Assembly: GCF_002021925.1 (NCBI RefSeq)
Contig: NZ_CP012546.1
Span: 372,001 to 436,000 of the forward strand
From: Campylobacter pinnipediorum subsp. pinnipediorum
GTDB lineage: Bacteria > Campylobacterota > Campylobacteria > Campylobacterales > Campylobacteraceae
Reading direction: 5' to 3'
DNA: 64,000 nucleotides
A program made the position numbers and the translations under genes. The notes under the pieces are model-generated. The model saw only the letters and a program-made list of their open reading frames with translations, was not told the DNA's origin and did no database searches. Of the stretch, positions 25,876 to 36,840 are shown one piece after another; position 1 is the first letter of the stretch, and each line of letters starts with the position of its first letter.

Positions 25876-27477
25876 ATGAATATTTATATAGCTGGTGTTT
25901 TAGTCGGTATTTGTATTTATCTCGTTATAGGTTTTTATGCCGGTAAAAAAGTTAAAAATTTAGAAGACTATTATGTTAATGGTAGAAAATCAACAACTCT
26001 TTTTGTAACAGGTACTATGTTTGCATCAATGCTTAGCACAAATGGTTTTATGGGCGATACAGCTTATGCTTATAATGGAAATATAACAACTATTTTTTTG
26101 ATAAATATACTTTGTGCATGTGGATATGTTTTAGGACCGCTTTATTTTGGTCGCTTTATAAGAAGAGCAAAAGTAAATACCATGCCAAGTTATTTTTCTT
26201 TGAGATTCAATAGTGATAGAATACAAAGATTTGCAGGCATTATAACTGTTGTCTCTCTTAGTGCTTATTTGCTTAGCGTTATGTCTGGAACAACTATATT
26301 AATGGAAGTTCTAAGTGGTTTTGATAGAACAACTTGTCTTTTTATATCTTGGATTTGTATACTACTTTTTACTGTTTATTCTGGTTCAAAAGGTGTTGTT
26401 CTTATAGATACTATCATGTGTTTATGCTTTTTATCTTCAACCATTTTTCTTGGTTATTTTGTTTTTAATGAGTCAGGAGGTATATCAAATTTAATACAAA
26501 ATTTGATTTCAAATCCAAACTCACCAAAAGATCTTTTTAGTTATCATGGAAATACCGGCAATGGAAGTGCTTTTGATATAGTAATTTATGCTATAACTCT
26601 TGGTATAGTTTGGATGATAACTGTTGCTGTTAGTCCTTGGCAAGCTGGACGCAATCTAATGGCTAAAAATGAACATGTTGTTTTTCGTTCAGGTGTATTA
26701 TCAGCGCTTCTTACAACATTTTTCTTATTGTATCTTTATATAATAGCAATCAGTGTTATACAGTTAAATCCAAATATGGAAAAACCAGAACAAGTTATTA
26801 TTTGGACTGCCCATGAGGTAGTTCCGAAATTTTTGGGTGTATTTTTGTTAACTGGAATTTTATCAGCTGGTCTTAGTTCCGCAACTACATTTTTATCAGT
26901 AGTTAGTTTTAGTCTTGCGAATGACATTTTTAGGATAAATTTTAAAAATGAAAAATCACAGATAGGTTTTACAAGAAAAGTAGTTTTTGTTGTAAGCTTT
27001 ATAGCTTTGATATTAGCATATTTTGATTTAGCTAGTATAAGAATCATAGCCTGGTTTGCTAGTACTATTATAGCTTCTTCTTGGGGATTTTTGGCATTTG
27101 CAAGTGTTTGGAGCAAAAAAATAACAGAAAGAGGCGCTTATCTGTCAATGTTGGGTGGATTTTTTGGATATTTGATAAGTAAGTGTTTGGTTGAATTTGC
27201 TGGATTTGATTTAAAAAATTTATTTGATCCGTTTTTTATAGGTTTATTTTTAAGTGTATGCTTAGCCACTATTGGTTCTTTTGGTCAAAAAAGAACACCA
27301 AAAGAGGTTGAATTTTTAAATAAACTTCATGAAATTCCTATAAGTGAACAAAATTCTAGTGATTATAAAATAGACAGATTTTATGCATATTTAATGATTG
27401 CTTCAGGAATTATATTAACTATATTATTAATAATTTATTGGGCTTTACCATACAATGATTTAAAGGATATTCTATGA
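25876..27477 (+). CDS. Sodium:solute symporter (SSS family)
   Basis: A 533-residue inner-membrane carrier with about 13 helices. The N terminus has GFYAGKKVKNLEDYYVNGRK and LFVTGTMFASMLSTNGFMGD, the first core helix of the SSS fold. The later helix ILSAGLSSATTFLSVVSFSLANDIF contains the serine/threonine pair of the sodium site. SSS carriers import sugars, amino acids, organic acids or quaternary amines. In this island it may take up an acyl-carnitine, choline ester or short organic acid; the substrate is not readable. It overlaps the esterase gene by 4 bases. Confidence 0.85.
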   Translation: MNIYIAGVLVGICIYLVIGFYAGKKVKNLEDYYVNGRKSTTLFVTGTMFASMLSTNGFMGDTAYAYNGNITTIFLINILCACGYVLGPLYFGRFIRRAKVNTMPSYFSLRFNSDRIQRFAGIITVVSLSAYLLSVMSGTTILMEVLSGFDRTTCLFISWICILLFTVYSGSKGVVLIDTIMCLCFLSSTIFLGYFVFNESGGISNLIQNLISNPNSPKDLFSYHGNTGNGSAFDIVIYAITLGIVWMITVAVSPWQAGRNLMAKNEHVVFRSGVLSALLTTFFLLYLYIIAISVIQLNPNMEKPEQVIIWTAHEVVPKFLGVFLLTGILSAGLSSATTFLSVVSFSLANDIFRINFKNEKSQIGFTRKVVFVVSFIALILAYFDLASIRIIAWFASTIIASSWGFLAFASVWSKKITERGAYLSMLGGFFGYLISKCLVEFAGFDLKNLFDPFFIGLFLSVCLATIGSFGQKRTPKEVEFLNKLHEIPISEQNSSDYKIDRFYAYLMIASGIILTILLIIYWALPYNDLKDIL

Positions 27478-28454
27478 ATATTATTAACAAAATTAATGTA
27501 CTAAATAAAATTTCAGAAGAGATGAAGTTGGTTGTTAAACATCAACAAGATAATGCCTCTAGTGAGCCTGCAACTGATAATAATCAGATGAGGCTTAATT
27601 ATGAGCTAGAAAGAGAGTATTGGAACGAAGGCGGAGCTGTTATGTTTGACATGCATGATGTTTTTATTGATTTTGGGCAAGTAAAGATAAAAACTAGGAT
27701 TTATTATCCACAAGATCAAGATCAATATAAAACTATATTTTTTATACATGGAGGAGGATGGGTAGTAGGAAGTATAAAAACTCATGATAGAATGATGAGA
27801 AATTTGGCTAGCTTAAGTAAATGCGCGGTTATTGGTATAGATTACTCTCTTGCACCAGATAAGAAATTTCCGTTTCAAATTCAAGAGTGTAATGCAACTA
27901 TAGAATATTTTATCAAAAATAGTAAAAAGTATAAGCTATCACCTGATGAATTTTCTTATGCTGGAGATAGTGCTGGCGCTAATATGTGCATGGGAACTTT
28001 TTTATATCAAAAAGATAAAAAAATAATCGATACAAGTTTAATTAAATCAATGGCGTTGTTTTACGGTGTTTATGGACTTAAAGATTCAGTATCAAGAACT
28101 TTATATGGCAATGATATAGATTGGTTAAGAGAAGAGGATATGCAATATTATTACAATGAGTATTTAAAAAAAGATACCGATATAAACTCTAAATTTGTAA
28201 ATATTTTCAATGCTGATTTGACAGATAATATTCCTAATTGTTTTATAGCTTCTTGTGAATTTGATCCATTAAAAGATGATAGTGTTGCTTTGTATGAAAT
28301 ACTAAAACAAACAAATGATAGTGAATACAAGGAATATAAAGGTGTAATGCATGCATTTTTGCACTATACAAGGATGATGAAAATAGCCAATGAAGCTATA
28401 CAAGATGGTGCGGATTTTATTACTAAAAATTTCAATTTTAATCAAAGGAGTTAA
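27474..28454 (+). CDS. Alpha/beta hydrolase, hormone-sensitive-lipase type esterase
   Basis: A 326-residue cytoplasmic esterase of family IV. The oxyanion hole HGGGW is at residues 92-96. The nucleophile is S166 in GDSAG, and the likely acid and base are D264 (CEFDPLKDD) and H293 (MHAFLH). No signal peptide is present. It overlaps the SSS symporter by 4 bases (ATGA) and stops one base before caiT, so it is physically built into the carnitine operon. E. coli cai operons lack such a gene. An acylcarnitine or other quaternary-ammonium ester could be the substrate; this is inferred from position only. Confidence 0.85.
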   Translation: MNIINKINVLNKISEEMKLVVKHQQDNASSEPATDNNQMRLNYELEREYWNEGGAVMFDMHDVFIDFGQVKIKTRIYYPQDQDQYKTIFFIHGGGWVVGSIKTHDRMMRNLASLSKCAVIGIDYSLAPDKKFPFQIQECNATIEYFIKNSKKYKLSPDEFSYAGDSAGANMCMGTFLYQKDKKIIDTSLIKSMALFYGVYGLKDSVSRTLYGNDIDWLREEDMQYYYNEYLKKDTDINSKFVNIFNADLTDNIPNCFIASCEFDPLKDDSVALYEILKQTNDSEYKEYKGVMHAFLHYTRMMKIANEAIQDGADFITKNFNFNQRS

Positions 28455-28455
28455 A

Positions 28456-29970
28456 ATGAAGGTTAAAAAAGTTGGGATAGAACCAAAAGTATTCTTTCCC
28501 TCGCTAATCGCTGTTGCGATTTTAAGTTGGTTAGTTGTTAGGGATTTGGATGCAGCAAACAAAGTAATAAATGCAACTTTTGCCTATGTAACTAATTCTT
28601 GGGGTTGGGCTTTTGAGTGGTATATGGTTATTATGGTGTTTGGATGGTTTTGGCTAATTTTTGGTCCTATGAAAGATAAAAAATTAGGCGATCCTGAAGA
28701 TAAACCAGAGTTTAGTACAGTTAGCTGGATTTTTATGATGTTTGCATCATGCACGTCAGCCGCTGTTTTGTATTGGGGTAGTTTGGAAATTTACTATTAT
28801 GTAACTTATCCACCTTTTGGTCTTGAGCCTATGAGCACACAAGCTAAAGAGTTGGGTCTTGCTTATAGTTTATTTCACTGGGGACCTTTGCCTTGGGCTA
28901 CATACAGTTTATTGTCTGTTGCTTTTGGTTATTTCTTGTTTGTTAAAAAAATTAATGTTGTCCGTCCTAGTGGAACAATTGAGGCAGCTGTTGGTGAAAA
29001 ATTAGCAAAAGGTTGGCTTGGTGTAATTATAGACAATGTCTATATCGTTGCTTTAATACTTGCTATGGGAACAAGTTTGGGTCTTGCTACCCCACTTGTT
29101 ACTGAGTGTATGCAGTGGCTTTTTGGCATTGAAAGAACACTGGAGTTAGATACTATGATTATATCTTGCTGGGTTTTATTTAATGCTATTTGTGTTGCTT
29201 TTGGCCTTAATAGAGGTATAAAGATAGCTAGTGATGTTAGAAGTTATCTAATGATAATTATGCTTGGCTGGGTTGTAATAGTTGGAGCTTCAACTTTTAC
29301 AATTAACTATTTTACAGATAGTGTTGGTGTTATGCTTAGTTATCTTGGCAGGATGTTATTTTACACCGATCCTATCGCTAAAGGCGGATTTCCTCAAGGC
29401 TGGACAGTATTTTATTGGGCTTGGTGGGTAGTTTATGGTATACAAATGTGCATATTCTTGGCAAGAATTTCAAGAGGTAGAACAGTTAGAGAGCTTTGTA
29501 TTGGTATGGTTGCTGGTCTTACCGCTACAACTTGGATTTTATGGACTATACTTGGAAGTAACACAATTCACACTATGATTACTGGTGTTGTTAATATGTC
29601 AGAAATTGTAAAAACAGCTGGTATGGCAAGAGCTATTATTGAAACTTGGGCTGCTTTACCTATGTCCACACTTACCATTTGGGGATTTTTTATATTGGCT
29701 TTCATAGCAACTATAACACTGATTAATGCATGCTCATATACTTTAGCAATGAGTACTTGCAAAGAGGCAACAGGATATGATGAGCCACCTTTGTGGGTTA
29801 GAATAGGTTGGTCTGTTTTAGTTGGTATTATAGGTGTGACTTTGCTTGCGTTGGGCGGATTAAAACCTATTCAGACAGCTATCATAGCAGGTGGTTGCCC
29901 ATTATTTTTTGTAAATATTTTGATATTGGTATCTTTCTTTAAAGATGCTAAAAAGAATAATTGGTATTAA
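28456..29970 (+). CDS. caiT: L-carnitine/gamma-butyrobetaine antiporter (BCCT family)
   Basis: A 504-residue, 12-helix exchanger, exactly the length of E. coli CaiT and very similar along its whole course. The substrate-site residues known from E. coli CaiT are present at the same numbers: W316, W323, W324, Y327 and M331. R262 (ASDVRSY), which replaces a sodium in that protein, is also present, so exchange should be sodium-independent. I placed the start at 28456, where AAAGGAG lies 5 bases upstream; an upstream in-frame start would fall inside the esterase gene and lacks such a site. It imports carnitine or crotonobetaine against gamma-butyrobetaine. Confidence 0.96.
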   Translation: MKVKKVGIEPKVFFPSLIAVAILSWLVVRDLDAANKVINATFAYVTNSWGWAFEWYMVIMVFGWFWLIFGPMKDKKLGDPEDKPEFSTVSWIFMMFASCTSAAVLYWGSLEIYYYVTYPPFGLEPMSTQAKELGLAYSLFHWGPLPWATYSLLSVAFGYFLFVKKINVVRPSGTIEAAVGEKLAKGWLGVIIDNVYIVALILAMGTSLGLATPLVTECMQWLFGIERTLELDTMIISCWVLFNAICVAFGLNRGIKIASDVRSYLMIIMLGWVVIVGASTFTINYFTDSVGVMLSYLGRMLFYTDPIAKGGFPQGWTVFYWAWWVVYGIQMCIFLARISRGRTVRELCIGMVAGLTATTWILWTILGSNTIHTMITGVVNMSEIVKTAGMARAIIETWAALPMSTLTIWGFFILAFIATITLINACSYTLAMSTCKEATGYDEPPLWVRIGWSVLVGIIGVTLLALGGLKPIQTAIIAGGCPLFFVNILILVSFFKDAKKNNWY

Positions 29971-29989
29971 TTATTAAAAGGAGAACAAT

Positions 29990-31126
29990 ATGGTTGATTT
30001 TAGTTTAACAGATGAGCAACAATTATTTGTTGCTGGAATTAAAGAGCTTATGGAAAGAGAAAATTGGGAAGTGTATTTTGCAAAATGTGATGAAAATCAC
30101 GAATATCCTATAAAATGGGTCAAAGAGCTTGCTGAACTGGGTGTTGATACTATGCTTTTACCAGAAGAGCATGGTGGCATGAGTGCTGATTGGATAACAC
30201 TAACAGCTATTTGGGAAGAACTTGGCAGATGCGGTGCCCCAACATATGTGTTATATCAACTTCCTGGATTTAGTACTATTTTAAAATATGGAACAAAGGA
30301 GCAAATAGATAAAATTTTTGCTTATCGCGGAACCGGTAAACAAATGTTGAACTCAGCCATAACAGAGCCTGGTGCTGGTTCTGATGTAGGTAGTTTAAAA
30401 ACTACTTATACAAGAAAAAATGGAAAAGTGTATTTAAATGGTCAAAAATGCTTTATAACATCAAGTGCTCATACTCCTTACTTGGTTGTTATGGCAAGAG
30501 ATAGTGAAAGTGAAAAGCCAGTCTTTACAGAATGGTTTGTTGATATGAGTAAACCAGGTATTAAATTAACTCAACTGGACAAACTAGGTCTTAGAATGGA
30601 TAGTTGTTGTGAGATAGTTTTTGACAATGTAGAACTTGAAGAAAAAGATATGTTTGGTGAAGATGGCAATGGCTTTAATAGAGTAAAAGAAGAATTTGAC
30701 GCTGAAAGATTTTTGGTAGCTTGCACAAATTACGGTATAGCTTATTGTGCTTTTGAAGATGCTGCCAAATATGCAAATGAACGTGTTCAATTTGGTGAAA
30801 CTATAGGCAGAACTCAGCTTATTCAAGAAAAATTTGCTCATATGGCAATGAAGCTAAACGCTATGAAAAATATGGTTTATGAAACAGCTTGGAAAATGGA
30901 TCAAGGCTTAAATGTTACTGGTGAAAGCGCCATGTGTAAATATTATTGTGCAAATAAAGCATTTGAAGTTGTTGATGATGCTGTTCAAGTTCTTGGTGGA
31001 ATCGGTGTTACAGGTCATAGAGTTGGCAGATTTTGGAGAGATTTAAGAGTTGATAGATTGTCTGGTGGTTCTGATGAAATGCAAATTTTAACTCTTGGTA
31101 GAGCTATTTTGAAAAAATATAGATAA
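29990..31126 (+). CDS. caiA: Crotonobetainyl-CoA reductase
   Basis: A 378-residue acyl-CoA dehydrogenase-fold flavoprotein that reduces crotonobetainyl-CoA to gamma-butyrobetainyl-CoA, the terminal electron-accepting step. It resembles E. coli CaiA (380) almost throughout, for example [52 protein letters not shown] and [18 protein letters not shown]. Electrons come from FixABCX encoded on both sides. RBS AAAGGAG stands ahead of the ATG; caiB follows after 11 bases. Confidence 0.96.
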   Translation: MVDFSLTDEQQLFVAGIKELMERENWEVYFAKCDENHEYPIKWVKELAELGVDTMLLPEEHGGMSADWITLTAIWEELGRCGAPTYVLYQLPGFSTILKYGTKEQIDKIFAYRGTGKQMLNSAITEPGAGSDVGSLKTTYTRKNGKVYLNGQKCFITSSAHTPYLVVMARDSESEKPVFTEWFVDMSKPGIKLTQLDKLGLRMDSCCEIVFDNVELEEKDMFGEDGNGFNRVKEEFDAERFLVACTNYGIAYCAFEDAAKYANERVQFGETIGRTQLIQEKFAHMAMKLNAMKNMVYETAWKMDQGLNVTGESAMCKYYCANKAFEVVDDAVQVLGGIGVTGHRVGRFWRDLRVDRLSGGSDEMQILTLGRAILKKYR

Positions 31127-31137
31127 AAGGATGTAAT

Positions 31138-32349
31138 ATGAAATTTAACACTCCAAAATTTGGTCCATTAAGCGGTGTAAAAGTGGTTTTTTCAGCTATG
31201 GAAATAGCTGGACCATTTTCGGCTCAAATATTAGCTGAGTGGGGAGCAGAAGTTATTTGGATAGAAAATTCAAAATATCCAGACACTATAAGAGTTCAAG
31301 AAAATTATAAAGAGTTGAGTCGCAGAAACTTATATGCGTTATCATTAAATTTATTTAGCGAAGAGGGTAAAGAAGTTTTTTATAAACTTATAAAAGAATG
31401 TGATATATTCATAGAAGCTAGTAAAGGCCCTGCATTTGCTAAAAAAGGTATAACAGATGAGGTTTTATGGTCACACAATAAAAAACTAGTTATAGCTCAT
31501 CTTTCTGGATTTGGACAATACGGCGATCCTGAATATACAAATTTAGCTGCATATAACACAATAGCTCAAGCGTTTAGTGGTTATTTGATACAAAATGGTG
31601 ATCAAAATCAACCTATGCCAGCTTTTCCTTATACAGCTGATTATCTTTGCGGTCTAACCGTTACTAGTTCTGTTTTGGCGGCATTGCATAATGCACAAAA
31701 AACAGGTGTCGGTGAGAGTATAGATGTTGCTATGTATGAAACTATGCTCAGAATGGGGCAGTATTATATGATGGATTATCTTAATGGTGGTGAGATGTGT
31801 CCTAGGATGATAAAAGGTAAAGATCCATTATATGCTGGTTGCGGTCTTTATTCTTGTAAAGACGGCTATATAGTTTTTGAAATTGTTGGTGTAAATCAAG
31901 TTAAAGAGATGTTTAATTTAATAGGTATATCTAAGTATTATGGTACTGATGATGTTCCAGAAGGCACTCAACTAATAAGTAGAAAAATGAAAGTCAATGA
32001 TGAATTTGAAGCTGCTTTGGATAGGTTCTTTAAAGAAAGAAGCATAGAAGAGTCTTTAAAAGTTCTTTCTGATTTAAAAGTTGCTGGAGCAAAAGTTTTG
32101 GAAGTTAGTGAGCTTCAAAATAATCCTCAATATATAGCTAGAGATAGTTTTACTACTTGGAAAAACTCAGCTGGTAAAGATTATACTGGTCCAAATATTA
32201 TGCCTAAGTTTAAAAACAACCCTGGCAAAATTTGGCGCGCTATGCCTGATTATGGAGAAGATACTGCTGATATAATGTCTCATCTTGGCTACAGTGAAGT
32301 TGAAATAACAAAACTAAATGATGAGAAGATAATTAAAGTGAGAAAATAA
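31138..32349 (+). CDS. caiB: L-carnitine CoA-transferase
   Basis: A 403-residue family III CoA-transferase that passes CoA between gamma-butyrobetaine and carnitine or crotonobetaine, saving ATP in each cycle. The catalytic aspartate is D168 in [11 protein letters not shown], matching D169 of E. coli CaiB (405 residues). Other family landmarks are [12 protein letters not shown] and [12 protein letters not shown]. It lies between caiA and caiC as in E. coli. Confidence 0.95.
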   Translation: MKFNTPKFGPLSGVKVVFSAMEIAGPFSAQILAEWGAEVIWIENSKYPDTIRVQENYKELSRRNLYALSLNLFSEEGKEVFYKLIKECDIFIEASKGPAFAKKGITDEVLWSHNKKLVIAHLSGFGQYGDPEYTNLAAYNTIAQAFSGYLIQNGDQNQPMPAFPYTADYLCGLTVTSSVLAALHNAQKTGVGESIDVAMYETMLRMGQYYMMDYLNGGEMCPRMIKGKDPLYAGCGLYSCKDGYIVFEIVGVNQVKEMFNLIGISKYYGTDDVPEGTQLISRKMKVNDEFEAALDRFFKERSIEESLKVLSDLKVAGAKVLEVSELQNNPQYIARDSFTTWKNSAGKDYTGPNIMPKFKNNPGKIWRAMPDYGEDTADIMSHLGYSEVEITKLNDEKIIKVRK

Positions 32350-32351
32350 TC

Positions 32352-33923
32352 ATGGATATGATAGGTAAAAAAAATCTTGGTGGTTATTTTGAAGAGTTAG
32401 CATTAACACATAAAAATAAAACCGCTATCATTTGTGAAGATGTAGAGTGTAGAACTACTAGCCTATCATATGTACAATTAAACGAGCAAATTAACCAAAC
32501 GGCTAATTTGCTCACACATATGGGATTAAAAAAAGGCGATAAGGTAATAATTCATCTTTGTAATAGTATAGAATATATAGTAAATTTTATAGCTATAGCA
32601 AAAATAGGTGCAATAAGTGTTCCTGTCAATGCAAATTATGTTTATGCTGATACTTTATTTATGGTGGAAAAAACAAAACCTACTCTTGTTATAACAAATT
32701 CAAAATTTGTGCATATTTACGATGATATGATAGAAAATAATTTTACTTTTAAAAATGGTATTATGCTTGTTGACAATTGTTCCTGTAAGCACACTCAATA
32801 TCAAAAAGAGTTTGTAAAATATAGTGTAAATTTTGAAAATAATGATATAGATAATCTGGATACAGCTGAAATTGTTTTTACATCTGGAACATCTTCTTTT
32901 CCAAAAGGTGTTGAGATAACTCATTATAATTTAATATTTGCTGGTTTTTATACTTCTTGGCAAGGTAATTTTAATAATAATGATATATGTTTAACAGCAA
33001 TGCCACTTTGGCATATAGATGCTCAATGCACAATGATGATGCCAGCATTTTCTCGTGGCGCTACATTTGTTTTGATTGAAAAATATTCAGCTCATAAATT
33101 TTGGGATCAGGTTTTATTTTACAAAGCAACCATAACAGAATGTATACCAAAAATGATATGCACGCTCATGGCTCAACCTATAAAAGATAATGAAAAAAAA
33201 CATAATCTAAGAGAAATGTTTTTTTATTTAAATATAAATAATAAAGACATGACGGAATTTTTAGATCGTTTTAATATTCCAAGTTGTTTGAATTCATATG
33301 GTATGACTGAAACTATTGTTGGTTTGATAGGAGATAGACCTGATGAAAAAAGAAGATTTCCTTCTATAGGAAAGCTCGGATTTTGTTATGAGGCTAAAAT
33401 TTTGGATAGTGAAGGTAATGAGTTGTTATCAAACAAATCAGGTGAAATTTGTATAAAAGGTGAAATAGGAAAAACTATTTTTAAAGGCTATTTTGATAAC
33501 AAGGATGCTACAAATAAAGTTTTAAGTAAAGATGGGTGGCTTAAAACAGGAGATATTGGATATTTTGATGATGATGAATACTTTTATTTTGTTGATAGAA
33601 ATATCAATCTTATAAAGGTTGCTGGAGAAAATGTTTCTAGCGTTGAGGTTGAAACATTTATAAGCTCTCATGATAAAATTTTTGAAGTTGCTGTTATAGG
33701 TATACCAGATAAGTTTAATAATGAGCTTATAAAAGCTTGTGTTGTTTTAAAAGATAAAGAAGAAATGACTAAGGATGATGTTGTACAGTATTGTTTAAGT
33801 GGGTTAGCGAAATTTAAAGTCCCTGGCATTGTTCAGTTTTATTCATATTTGCCAAAAACTTGTACTGGAAAAGTAAGAAAAAATATACTTAGAAGTGATC
33901 ATTTAAAAGAAAATTTAAAATAA
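32352..33923 (+). CDS. caiC: Crotonobetaine/carnitine-CoA ligase
   Basis: A 523-residue AMP-forming acyl-CoA synthetase that primes the cycle by making carnitinyl- or crotonobetainyl-CoA. The P-loop-like motif is EIVFTSGTSSFPKGVEITH, the A5 motif is SYGMTETIVGLIGDRP, the hinge region contains GWLKTGDIGYFDDDEYFYFVDR, and the C-terminal lysine is in TCTGKVRKNIL. Length matches E. coli CaiC (517). It is 2 bases from caiB and 7 from fixC. Confidence 0.94.
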   Translation: MDMIGKKNLGGYFEELALTHKNKTAIICEDVECRTTSLSYVQLNEQINQTANLLTHMGLKKGDKVIIHLCNSIEYIVNFIAIAKIGAISVPVNANYVYADTLFMVEKTKPTLVITNSKFVHIYDDMIENNFTFKNGIMLVDNCSCKHTQYQKEFVKYSVNFENNDIDNLDTAEIVFTSGTSSFPKGVEITHYNLIFAGFYTSWQGNFNNNDICLTAMPLWHIDAQCTMMMPAFSRGATFVLIEKYSAHKFWDQVLFYKATITECIPKMICTLMAQPIKDNEKKHNLREMFFYLNINNKDMTEFLDRFNIPSCLNSYGMTETIVGLIGDRPDEKRRFPSIGKLGFCYEAKILDSEGNELLSNKSGEICIKGEIGKTIFKGYFDNKDATNKVLSKDGWLKTGDIGYFDDDEYFYFVDRNINLIKVAGENVSSVEVETFISSHDKIFEVAVIGIPDKFNNELIKACVVLKDKEEMTKDDVVQYCLSGLAKFKVPGIVQFYSYLPKTCTGKVRKNILRSDHLKENLK

Positions 33924-33930
33924 GGATGTT

Positions 33931-35220
33931 TTGATGGCTGAAGAAAAATTTAATGTGATTATAGTTGGTGGAGGAATAGCTGGGTGTATTGCTGGTTATT
34001 TATTAGCAAAAGATGGTCTTGAGGTATTGATAATAGAAAGAGGCAATACTATTGGGGCTAAAAATACAAGTGGAGGTAGGATTTATGCACATAGTATAGA
34101 ACCCATATTTCCAGATTTTGGTAATATAGCTCCTATTGAAAGATTGATTACTCATGAAAAATTGTCTTTTATGAGTGAAGATGAAAATTTAACAATGGAT
34201 TATACTTTAAAACCAACAGAAAATAAAATGGAACTTTCATATTCTGTATTAAGGGTAAAATTTGATGCATGGTTGGGAGAACAAGCTGAAAATGCAGGAG
34301 CAAGTATAATAACTGGTATCAGGGTAGATGATTTAATTCAAAGAGATAATAAAATTTGCGGTGTTATTGCTGGAGGCGAAGAGATGGAGGCCGATGTTGT
34401 AATTCTAGCAGATGGCGCAAACTCAACACTTTGCTCTAAATATGGGTTGGGATATGAGTTAAATCCGCATACATGTGCCGTTGGGGTAAAAGAAATTATA
34501 GAACTAGGAAAAGATAGAATTGAAGATATTTTTAATGTAAATGAAAATGAGGGCGCTGCTTGGTTATTTGCTGGAAGTCCTTCTGCTGGACATATGGGAG
34601 GTGGTTTTTTATATACGAATAAAACTTCTATATCTTTGGGTGTTGTTTTTGGGTTGCATAATTCTCATAATTCAAATGTAACCGTTCCTGAAATGCTTGA
34701 AAATTTTAAAAATCATCCATCTGTAAAACCTTTGATTAAAAACGGCAAAACGACAGAATATTCAGCTCACATAGTCCCAGAGGGAGGTTTGGGTGCTATT
34801 AAAAAAATATCAGATAATGGTGTTTTGGTTGTTGGTGATTGTGCCGGACTTTGTTTGAATGTTGGATACTCAGTGCGCGGTATGGATTTGGCTGTTGAAA
34901 GTGCAGTTTGTGCTGCCAAAGCTATTGTGAAAGCAAAACAGAATAATGATTTTAGTATCGCTTCTTTATCTGAGTATAAGAAAAAACTCAATGATAGTTT
35001 TGTTATGAATGATTTAGCACTGTATAAAAATTTACCAAATGTTTTAAATAATAATAGAATATTTAATGAATATCCAAAAATGGTTAATGGGATAATGAGA
35101 GATTTGTTTGTTGTAAACGGAGACAGTAAGCCGTTAAGGAATAAAATTTTACCTAGATTAAAAGAAGTTGGTTATTTGAATATAGTGAAAGATATGATTA
35201 ATGGAGTAAAATCGATATGA
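33931..35220 (+). CDS. fixC: FAD-dependent flavoprotein FixC
   Basis: A 429-residue ETF-quinone-oxidoreductase-like protein (E. coli FixC 428). The dinucleotide motif is VIIVGGGIAGCIAGYLLAKDG near the N terminus. GVLVVGDCAGLCLNVGYSVRGMDLAVESA is the second FAD block. With FixX and FixAB it forms the electron-delivery complex to CaiA, and the wider FixABCX family bifurcates electrons. It overlaps fixX by 4 bases. Separation of fixAB from fixCX by the cai genes is a rearrangement relative to E. coli fixABCX. Confidence 0.94.
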   Translation: MMAEEKFNVIIVGGGIAGCIAGYLLAKDGLEVLIIERGNTIGAKNTSGGRIYAHSIEPIFPDFGNIAPIERLITHEKLSFMSEDENLTMDYTLKPTENKMELSYSVLRVKFDAWLGEQAENAGASIITGIRVDDLIQRDNKICGVIAGGEEMEADVVILADGANSTLCSKYGLGYELNPHTCAVGVKEIIELGKDRIEDIFNVNENEGAAWLFAGSPSAGHMGGGFLYTNKTSISLGVVFGLHNSHNSNVTVPEMLENFKNHPSVKPLIKNGKTTEYSAHIVPEGGLGAIKKISDNGVLVVGDCAGLCLNVGYSVRGMDLAVESAVCAAKAIVKAKQNNDFSIASLSEYKKKLNDSFVMNDLALYKNLPNVLNNNRIFNEYPKMVNGIMRDLFVVNGDSKPLRNKILPRLKEVGYLNIVKDMINGVKSI

Positions 35221-35507
35221 AAAATGTAGATTTAAATGTAGATGCAAAATTAAGTATTAATAAGTTTTTTGTAGATGAGTCAAATGCCCATATAGAATTG
35301 ATAAGAGATATCAGCGAAGAAGAATTTACAAAGCTTGAAGTTGCTTGTCCTGCAGCTTTGTATAAAAGAGATGAGAATGGAGCGTTTCATTTTGATTATG
35401 CTGGGTGTTTGGAGTGTGGAACATGTAGAGTTTTGTGCGGGTCTACTATTTTGAAAAAATGGGAATATCCTAATGGTACTTTTGGTGTTGAATATAGATT
35501 TGGATAA
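35217..35507 (+). CDS. fixX: Ferredoxin-like protein FixX
   Basis: A 96-residue small iron-sulfur protein (E. coli FixX 95). The cysteines are in ACPAALY, then GCLECGTCRVLCGS, which supply the ligands of the 4Fe-4S cluster. The end KWEYPNGTFGVEYRFG matches the family tail. It starts in a 4-base overlap with fixC and partners it. The porin gene begins 24 bases downstream with its own AAGGAG, so the operon may continue into it. Confidence 0.94.
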   Translation: MKNVDLNVDAKLSINKFFVDESNAHIELIRDISEEEFTKLEVACPAALYKRDENGAFHFDYAGCLECGTCRVLCGSTILKKWEYPNGTFGVEYRFG

Positions 35508-35531
35508 AAATTATTTTTTAAGGAGAAAAAA

Positions 35532-36704
35532 ATGAAAAAAAGTTTGATTGCAATGTTTGCACTTTCATCTTTTGCTGTAGCTGATAGTTCTTCACTTGAA
35601 GAGGCTTTTAAAAATGGTAAAACAAGTGGCGATGTTTCTGTTTATTATGAGAGTCGTCATATTGACAAAGGTGAAAAGAGCACATATTATCAAAATACTG
35701 CTTGGGCGGTTGGAAGTATAGGCATAAACTATGAAACAGATTATTATAAAAACTTTAAATTTGTAGCAGGATTTAGGGCTGCTCTCCCGGTTTATGAAAA
35801 GGATAAAAATACAAAAACATTTCATGGTATTGGTGATTCTACTGAGAGGGTTTCTGAGAATTATAGATATAATCTATCAAATTTATATCTTGAATATAAT
35901 GCAAACGATACAGTTATAAAGATAGGTCGCCAAAACATATACTCTGATTGGGTTACTCAAATAAACGATGGGGTTACAATAGTAAATAACTCTATAAAAA
36001 ATCTGACATTAGATGCATTATGGACACGCGCAAGAGGTAAAGTTAAAATAAATGAAATGACTCAAGTGGAAAAATTTAATGATACTAGAGGCCTTTTTGG
36101 TGCCGGTGCAACATATAGCTTTGAAAATGGTTTATCATTTAGGGCTTATGGAGAACATGCTGATAACGTTCTTTCTGTATTTGGTGGAAAAATTATGTAT
36201 GATGGCAAGCTAAATGAAAATGTTGGATTTGGTGGTAAACTTCATTATGCTAAAATGGATGAAAAAATTAAAGATATTAAAGATGGTGAAGTGTTCGAAA
36301 GTGTAGCCTATGTAAGCTATAATGACACTAAACTTACATTAGGATATGTGGCAGCCGGCAAGGATAACGGTTGGGGTTCAAGCTTTAAAGGTGGAATGTA
36401 TGTAGGTGATACTATTGTTCAGTTTGAAGAGGGTGATGTGATGTATACAAATGATGCCAAGACTATTTACGCAATGCTATCAACTAATATACAAAAATTA
36501 TCTGTCTCTGGTATAATAGGAACAACTAATTATGTTGCTGGTAAAGACAACAAAAAATATAAGCAAAGTGAATTTAGTGCTTGGTTGAGCTATCCTTTGA
36601 CAGAAAGCTTATCTGCTTCTTTGAAATTTGATAAAACATTTGGTGATTATCAAGACACTCCTACTTATGCGCAAACTAGCGCTGGATTGACTTATAAATT
36701 TTAA
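35532..36704 (+). CDS. Outer-membrane porin, OprD/MOMP-like, copy 1
   Basis: A 390-residue beta-barrel protein with a signal peptide (MKKSLIAMFALSSFAVA before DSS), alternating aromatic strands and a C-terminal YKF, the barrel assembly signal. TDYYKNFKFVAGFRAALP and IKIGRQNIYSDW resemble campylobacter OprD-family channels. Its place 24 bases after fixX suggests co-expression with the cai genes, so it could admit carnitine or related zwitterions; that is inference. A close paralogue lies after the regulator. A strong terminator follows. Confidence 0.82.
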   Translation: MKKSLIAMFALSSFAVADSSSLEEAFKNGKTSGDVSVYYESRHIDKGEKSTYYQNTAWAVGSIGINYETDYYKNFKFVAGFRAALPVYEKDKNTKTFHGIGDSTERVSENYRYNLSNLYLEYNANDTVIKIGRQNIYSDWVTQINDGVTIVNNSIKNLTLDALWTRARGKVKINEMTQVEKFNDTRGLFGAGATYSFENGLSFRAYGEHADNVLSVFGGKIMYDGKLNENVGFGGKLHYAKMDEKIKDIKDGEVFESVAYVSYNDTKLTLGYVAAGKDNGWGSSFKGGMYVGDTIVQFEEGDVMYTNDAKTIYAMLSTNIQKLSVSGIIGTTNYVAGKDNKKYKQSEFSAWLSYPLTESLSASLKFDKTFGDYQDTPTYAQTSAGLTYKF

Positions 36705-36714
36705 TATATAATTT

Positions 36715-36747
36715 GTAAAACCAAATCTAAAGTAGATTTGGTTTTAC
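36715..36747 (+). terminator. Strong terminator after the first porin
   Basis: GTAAAACCAAATCTA and TAGATTTGGTTTTAC form a perfect 15-base stem with a 3-base loop, starting 11 bases after the porin stop and followed by TTTAAAA. This is the best hairpin in the island and marks the end of the long fix-cai-porin transcript. Confidence 0.85.
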
Positions 36748-36840
36748 TTTAAAATGTATCTTGTTAAAATTTATTAAGAAAAATTTTAATACAATTTCTA
36801 TTTTTATATAAAAATTTTTAAAGCGGAGGTGTAATTCTTA

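Noticed and set aside
28390-28455. Upstream in-frame start for caiT
   Set aside because: It would add 22 residues lying inside the esterase gene and lacks a good ribosome-binding site; the start at 28456 matches the E. coli length of 504 exactly.
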